Positions 7,063 to 10,262 of a stretch of DNA of 10,262 nucleotides are shown here, in pieces; within the stretch, counting starts at the first letter, position 1, and each line of letters begins with the position of its first letter. Made by a program: the position numbers and the translations under genes. This DNA comes from Planktotalea sp. GTDB lineage: Bacteria; Pseudomonadota; Alphaproteobacteria; Rhodobacterales; Rhodobacteraceae. The notes under the pieces are model-generated. The model worked only from the letters and a program-made list of their open reading frames with translations. It did no database searches and had not been told where the DNA came from. The stretch spans positions 437 through 10,698 of the forward strand of contig JAHEGL010000112.1 of NCBI GenBank assembly GCA_024645145.1. The letters run 5' to 3'.

Positions 7063-8354
7063 GCGATCAATTAACAACCGACCCGAGCAAGCCAGCCCAG
7101 CGGATGCGTGCAGGCTCTATGTCGTTAACCTTGATGCCGTGGATCATCGCGGCGATTGCGCTGATCTTGATGCCGTACATCTTTACGTCAAATTCAGCGC
7201 TTACAATCATGAACCAGATGTGGATCACCGTTATATTTGCGCTGGCCTACAATATGCTTCTGGGCCAAGGCGGGATGCTGTCCTTTGGTCATGCGGTTTA
7301 CGCGGGCGTTGGTGGTTTTGCGTGCATGCATATCATGAATATGTCCGATCTATTCGCCAGCTTCCCACTGCCAGTGCTGCCCATCTTTGGGGGTTTGTTC
7401 GGCATCGGGCTTGCGATGATTGTTGGCGCATTTTCCACGCGCAACGCAGGCACTGTCTTCGCGATGATCTCGCTAGGTGTGGGCGAACTGATTGCGGCTT
7501 GCTCGGTCATCATCGTGGCGTTCTTTGGCGGTGAAGAAGGTATCAGCGGCGATCGCACCTATGCGATGCCCTTCTTTGGCAATGAATTCCTACAACAAAT
7601 TGACGTCTACTACCTGACGTCCTTCTGGGTCATCCTTGCTGCTGCATTGATGTATTTGTTGTCTCGCACGCCAGTCGGTCGCATGGCCAATGCGGTACGC
7701 GATAATCCAGAGCGTGCCGAATTCCTTGGCTACTCCGCCCGTTGGGTACGCTTTTATAGCTTTGTGGCGTCAGGCTTTTTCGCGGGCATCGCAGGGGGTC
7801 TTTTCGCGATCAATTATGAAATTCTGACGGAAGAGAACCTGAATACGGCCTCCAGCGGTGTGATCCTCTTGGTGACCTTCTTGGGCGGTGTTGGCTTCTT
7901 TTTTGGGCCCATTATTGGCGCGATTGTGTTTACCTTGGTGCAAACAGTGCTGAGCTTGCAAACAGAGTTGTGGGCGTTTTATGCGGGCTCGCTATTTGTT
8001 GCGACTGTGATGTTCTTCCCGGGTGGTCTGGCAGGATTGTTGATGATGCATGTCCCTGTGTTCAAGCTTGGCAACGCCAAACAGTTGATACAGCCCTACA
8101 TCAAAACTTTGCTGCCTGCCGCGATTGGGATCTTGGGCGTTTGCGCACTTGTCGAAATGACCTTCCATTTCCGCCATGCCTCGATTGGGGATGATGAAAT
8201 GACGCTGTTCTGGACGACGTTTGATAGTCATACGTTGCTGCCTTGGCTCATTGCGGGCGCAGTCGCTTTGATTGGAATTGGTATCGCAAAACGCAACGCC
8301 TCTGAACTGAAAGAGGCATGGGACGCCGCCAACACAGCGGGAGACGCATCATGA
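7059..8354 (+). CDS. livM: Branched-chain-amino-acid-type ABC transporter permease (LivM class) with C-terminal membrane extension
   Basis: This 431-residue inner-membrane protein is the second channel subunit. The class hallmark YNMLLGQGGMLSFGHAVYAG follows the first helices, and the coupling region RDNPERAEFLGYSARWVRF is present. The usual LivM core ends near FFPGGLAGLL (Pro321). About 100 residues follow, with two further hydrophobic segments (TLLPAAIGILGVCALVEM and LLPWLIAGAVALIGIGIA) separated by a polar stretch, and a short hydrophilic tail. ATG 7059 is chosen because it forms an ATGA overlap with the LivH stop and gives a normal N-terminus; the frame is open further upstream (ATG 6957), but that would overlap LivH by over 100 bases. 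It is joined to LivG by another ATGA overlap. Confidence 0.93.
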   Translation: MSDQLTTDPSKPAQRMRAGSMSLTLMPWIIAAIALILMPYIFTSNSALTIMNQMWITVIFALAYNMLLGQGGMLSFGHAVYAGVGGFACMHIMNMSDLFASFPLPVLPIFGGLFGIGLAMIVGAFSTRNAGTVFAMISLGVGELIAACSVIIVAFFGGEEGISGDRTYAMPFFGNEFLQQIDVYYLTSFWVILAAALMYLLSRTPVGRMANAVRDNPERAEFLGYSARWVRFYSFVASGFFAGIAGGLFAINYEILTEENLNTASSGVILLVTFLGGVGFFFGPIIGAIVFTLVQTVLSLQTELWAFYAGSLFVATVMFFPGGLAGLLMMHVPVFKLGNAKQLIQPYIKTLLPAAIGILGVCALVEMTFHFRHASIGDDEMTLFWTTFDSHTLLPWLIAGAVALIGIGIAKRNASELKEAWDAANTAGDAS

Positions 8355-9112
8355 GTACACCTGCATTAGAACTGAGCGGACTGAAGAAAAGCTTCGGCAA
8401 GGCAGAGATCATTCGCGGGATCAATCTCTCCATTGGGAAGTCCGAAAGACATGCCATTATCGGGCCAAATGGTGCGGGCAAATCGACGCTATTCAATCTG
8501 ATCACAGCGCGCTTTATGCCCACGGCTGGATCCGTTAAATTGCATGGCGAGGATCTGCGGGGCCTGCAGCCGTATCAGATCAATCGCAAAGGATTGTCGC
8601 GTTCTTTTCAGATCACCAACATCTTTCCCGCGATGACGGTTTTTGAAAACGTGCGCTGCGCCTTGCTCTGGTCACAGGGGTATAAATATTCGTTTTGGAA
8701 CTTGGTAAACCGTTCGCGTCAGTTGACCGAGGGCGCGGATGCGATCCTTGATCAGATCAACCTTCTTGGGCGCCGTGACTTGCCAGCTGGCGCCCTAAGT
8801 TATGCGGAACAACGCGCGTTAGAGATTGGCATCACCATCGCCGGTGGCGCGGATGTCATCATGCTCGATGAGCCGACAGCAGGTATGAGCCATTCGGAAA
8901 CCGATTATATCACCGACCTGATTATGAAGGTCACAGAGGGCAAAACCCTGATCATGGTTGAACATGATATGGGCGTCGTTTTCGGGCTTGCTGATCGTAT
9001 TTCTGTATTGGTTTACGGTGAGATCATCGCGACAGGTAAGCCCGAAGATGTGCGCGGTGATCCGCGTGTGCAAGAAGCCTATCTGGGCGCAGCCTTGGAG
9101 GCAGAACATTGA
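8351..9112 (+). CDS. livG: ABC transporter ATP-binding protein (LivG class)
   Basis: This 253-residue cytoplasmic ATPase energises the transporter together with the LivF-class protein. Walker A is canonical, GPNGAGKST at residues 38-46 (Lys44). The Q-loop Gln87 lies in SRSFQITNIFPAMT, Walker B is VIMLDEPTAGMS (Asp173, Glu174), and the switch His205 is in MVEHDMG. The ABC signature is LSYAEQR (149-155), with Ala152 where LivG usually has Gly (LSYGxQR) and the general motif LSGGQ also has Gly. ATG 8351 overlaps the LivM stop (ATGA) and is preceded by GGGAGA; a longer in-frame ATG at 8318 is less likely. Its stop overlaps the TTG start of the next gene. Confidence 0.95.
   Translation: MSTPALELSGLKKSFGKAEIIRGINLSIGKSERHAIIGPNGAGKSTLFNLITARFMPTAGSVKLHGEDLRGLQPYQINRKGLSRSFQITNIFPAMTVFENVRCALLWSQGYKYSFWNLVNRSRQLTEGADAILDQINLLGRRDLPAGALSYAEQRALEIGITIAGGADVIMLDEPTAGMSHSETDYITDLIMKVTEGKTLIMVEHDMGVVFGLADRISVLVYGEIIATGKPEDVRGDPRVQEAYLGAALEAEH
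9097..9101 (+). promoter_or_regulatory. Ribosome binding site deciding the TTG start of the LivF gene
   Basis: GGAGG inside the end of the LivG gene, seven bases before TTG 9109, is the best signal in the area and supports the rare start codon and translational coupling through the TTGA overlap. Confidence 0.7.
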
Positions 9113-9810
9113 TCGAAGTCACAGACATGCACGCCTATTACGCCAAATCACACATCTTGCAGGGTGTTACGTTGAACGTGCAAGAGGGTGAGATCGTCGC
9201 TTTGCTCGGGCGCAATGGCGTCGGGCGTTCAACCACGTGCAAAGCGATCATGGGCGAAGTGGAGCCGAAAGGATCGGTCAAGTTTCGCGGGCAAGAGATC
9301 GCTGGGCGCAAAGCTTATGAAATTGCCAACATGGGGATCGGCTATGTGCCCGAAAACCGCGATATCTTTCCCGGATTGACCACACGCCAGAACCTGAACC
9401 TAGGTCTGAAACCCGGTCAGAAAGATGGGGCAGGGCGTTGGTCGATGCAGATGATGTTTGACATGTTCTCTAACCTGAACGAGCGCGCAGATGTTGAGGC
9501 GTCGGTGCTTTCGGGTGGTGAGCAGCAGATGTTAACCATGTGCCGCACCTTGATGGGTGACCCTGATTTTGTGATGATTGATGAGCCAACAGAAGGGCTT
9601 TCACCGCAAATGGTTCAAAAGGTGGCGGAGGTTTTGAAAGAAATCGCGGATCGCGGTATTTCAACACTTCTGGTCGAACAAAAGCTTTCCATTGCCATGG
9701 ATATTGCGCACCGTGTTTATGTGATGGGGCATGGGCAGGTGGTGTTTGAAGGCACGCCAGCCGAGTTGAAAGAACGCGAAGATGTGCGCAAGGAATGGCT
9801 TGAGGTTTAA
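9109..9810 (+). CDS. livF: ABC transporter ATP-binding protein (LivF class) with Arg in Walker A
   Basis: This 233-residue cytoplasmic ATPase is the partner of the LivG-class protein. Walker A reads GRNGVGRST (residues 34-42), with Arg40 in place of the nearly invariant Lys. The signature LSGGEQQ (134-140) and Walker B FVMIDEPTEGLS (Asp158, Glu159) are normal. As usual in LivF proteins, the Q-loop position is Glu82 (VPENRDIFPGLT) and the switch position is Gln191 (LLVEQK). The start is TTG at 9109, within the LivG stop (TTGA), supported by GGAGG at 9097-9101 with seven bases of spacing; no ATG fits. The codon is CGT at 9226-9228, so the Arg is not a misreading of the frame. Confidence 0.95.
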   Translation: MIEVTDMHAYYAKSHILQGVTLNVQEGEIVALLGRNGVGRSTTCKAIMGEVEPKGSVKFRGQEIAGRKAYEIANMGIGYVPENRDIFPGLTTRQNLNLGLKPGQKDGAGRWSMQMMFDMFSNLNERADVEASVLSGGEQQMLTMCRTLMGDPDFVMIDEPTEGLSPQMVQKVAEVLKEIADRGISTLLVEQKLSIAMDIAHRVYVMGHGQVVFEGTPAELKEREDVRKEWLEV

Positions 9811-9813
9811 GCG

Positions 9814-10262
9814 ATGACGGGGTTTGACGAGGCGCGGCTGTCGCGGATCAAAGGGTGGATGCAAGGCTATGTAGACACGCGCCGCTTTGCGGGCTGTGCG
9901 TCCCTTATCACGCAAAACGGGGTCGAAGCGTTCTATCACGACTGCGGCTTGCGCGATGTGGAGAATGCCGTTCCATGGAGCCGTGATACATTGGCGCGCA
10001 TTTATTCGATGACGAAGCCAGTTACATCGGTTGCGATGATGATGTTGGTGGAGCGGGGTTTGGTCCATCTTGATGCGCCTGTGTCTGACTTCATTCCAGA
10101 ATTTTCCGATATGCGCTGCTTGCGCGAAGGTGCGTGCGATCTCTCGCAAACGGAGCCTTGCGCGACGCCGACGTTGCATCAACTTCTGACGCATACGTCT
10201 GGTGTGAGCTACGGCTTCAACCCCGGGATTGTGCCGCAAGCGATGGCTGAACAAAAACTGGA
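9814..10262 (+). CDS. Serine hydrolase of the beta-lactamase/esterase family, 3'-truncated
   Basis: The gene starts three bases after the LivF stop and is open to the window end (149 complete codons). The sequence fits the class C beta-lactamase/EstB-like hydrolase fold: RIYSMTKPVTSVAMMMLVERG carries the S-x-x-K motif (Ser65, Lys68; Ser is the expected nucleophile), followed by the conserved LDAPVSDFIPEF and LHQLLTHTSGVSYGF blocks. The Y-x-N motif and the C-terminal part lie beyond the window. There is no signal peptide, so it should be cytoplasmic, unlike true beta-lactamases. Known relatives are esterases, lactonases, amidases and D-aminopeptidases. Position at the end of the transport operon suggests it acts on the imported compound, for example by cleaving an ester or lactone (inference). 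Confidence 0.88.
   Translation, partial: MTGFDEARLSRIKGWMQGYVDTRRFAGCASLITQNGVEAFYHDCGLRDVENAVPWSRDTLARIYSMTKPVTSVAMMMLVERGLVHLDAPVSDFIPEFSDMRCLREGACDLSQTEPCATPTLHQLLTHTSGVSYGFNPGIVPQAMAEQKL

Noticed and set aside
8318..8350. An N-terminal extension of the LivG gene
   Set aside because: ATG 8351 has a purine-rich ribosome binding site and an ATGA overlap; the extra residues have no counterpart in the family.
9661..10254. A 197-codon open frame on the minus strand
   Set aside because: It lies opposite the LivF end and the serine hydrolase start, which both have strong motifs. Its translation is rich in Arg and His, as expected for an antisense shadow.
1..10262. Mobile elements, CRISPR arrays, RNA genes or a defence system
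   Set aside because: No transposase, integrase, repeat array, tRNA-like cloverleaf or defence-type protein was seen; all large frames are accounted for by metabolic, regulatory and transport genes.

Overview
The window looks like chromosomal DNA from an alphaproteobacterium, most likely a marine Rhodobacteraceae (Roseobacter-type) organism. This is inferred from protein style, moderate G+C by eye, GTG and TTG starts, and a dense one-strand arrangement of acyl-CoA genes next to a branched-chain-amino-acid-type (HAAT/Liv) ABC transporter. All genes I support lie on the + strand. I see no mobile element, CRISPR array, rRNA or tRNA.

Region 1 (1-4405) is the 3' part of a tightly packed catabolic operon. 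It holds the C-terminal three quarters of a thiolase, a nitronate-monooxygenase-family flavoprotein, a histidine-phosphatase-family protein whose second catalytic His is replaced by Ser, an aminoglycoside-phosphotransferase-fold kinase of the ACAD10/ACAD11/LvaA type, and an IclR-family regulator as last gene. Gaps are short (one 1-base overlap, then 54, 16 and 3 bases). A hairpin 13 bases after the IclR stop probably ends this unit.

Region 2 (4406-4779) is the only long non-coding stretch. It is AT-rich and contains a bulged inverted repeat (4681-4710) that is a candidate operator for the IclR protein. A strong Shine-Dalgarno follows just before the next gene.

Region 3 (4780-10262) is a transport operon: periplasmic substrate-binding protein, an intercistronic terminator-like hairpin, LivH-type permease, LivM-type permease, LivG-type ATPase, LivF-type ATPase, and the start of a beta-lactamase-fold serine hydrolase that runs off the window. 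The four membrane and ATPase genes are joined by ATGA, ATGA and TTGA stop/start overlaps.

Working model (inference): the transporter imports an organic acid, aromatic acid, ester or amide. The hydrolase may open or cleave it. The CoA-dependent enzymes, perhaps with a 4-hydroxyacyl-CoA-kinase-like step, degrade it under IclR control. The most notable molecular observation is that the unusual residues of the two ATPases (LivF Walker A Arg40 for Lys, LivF Gln191 at the switch position, LivG signature Ala152 for Gly) would all fall in the same one of the two composite ATP sites. That predicts an asymmetric transporter with one degenerate site.
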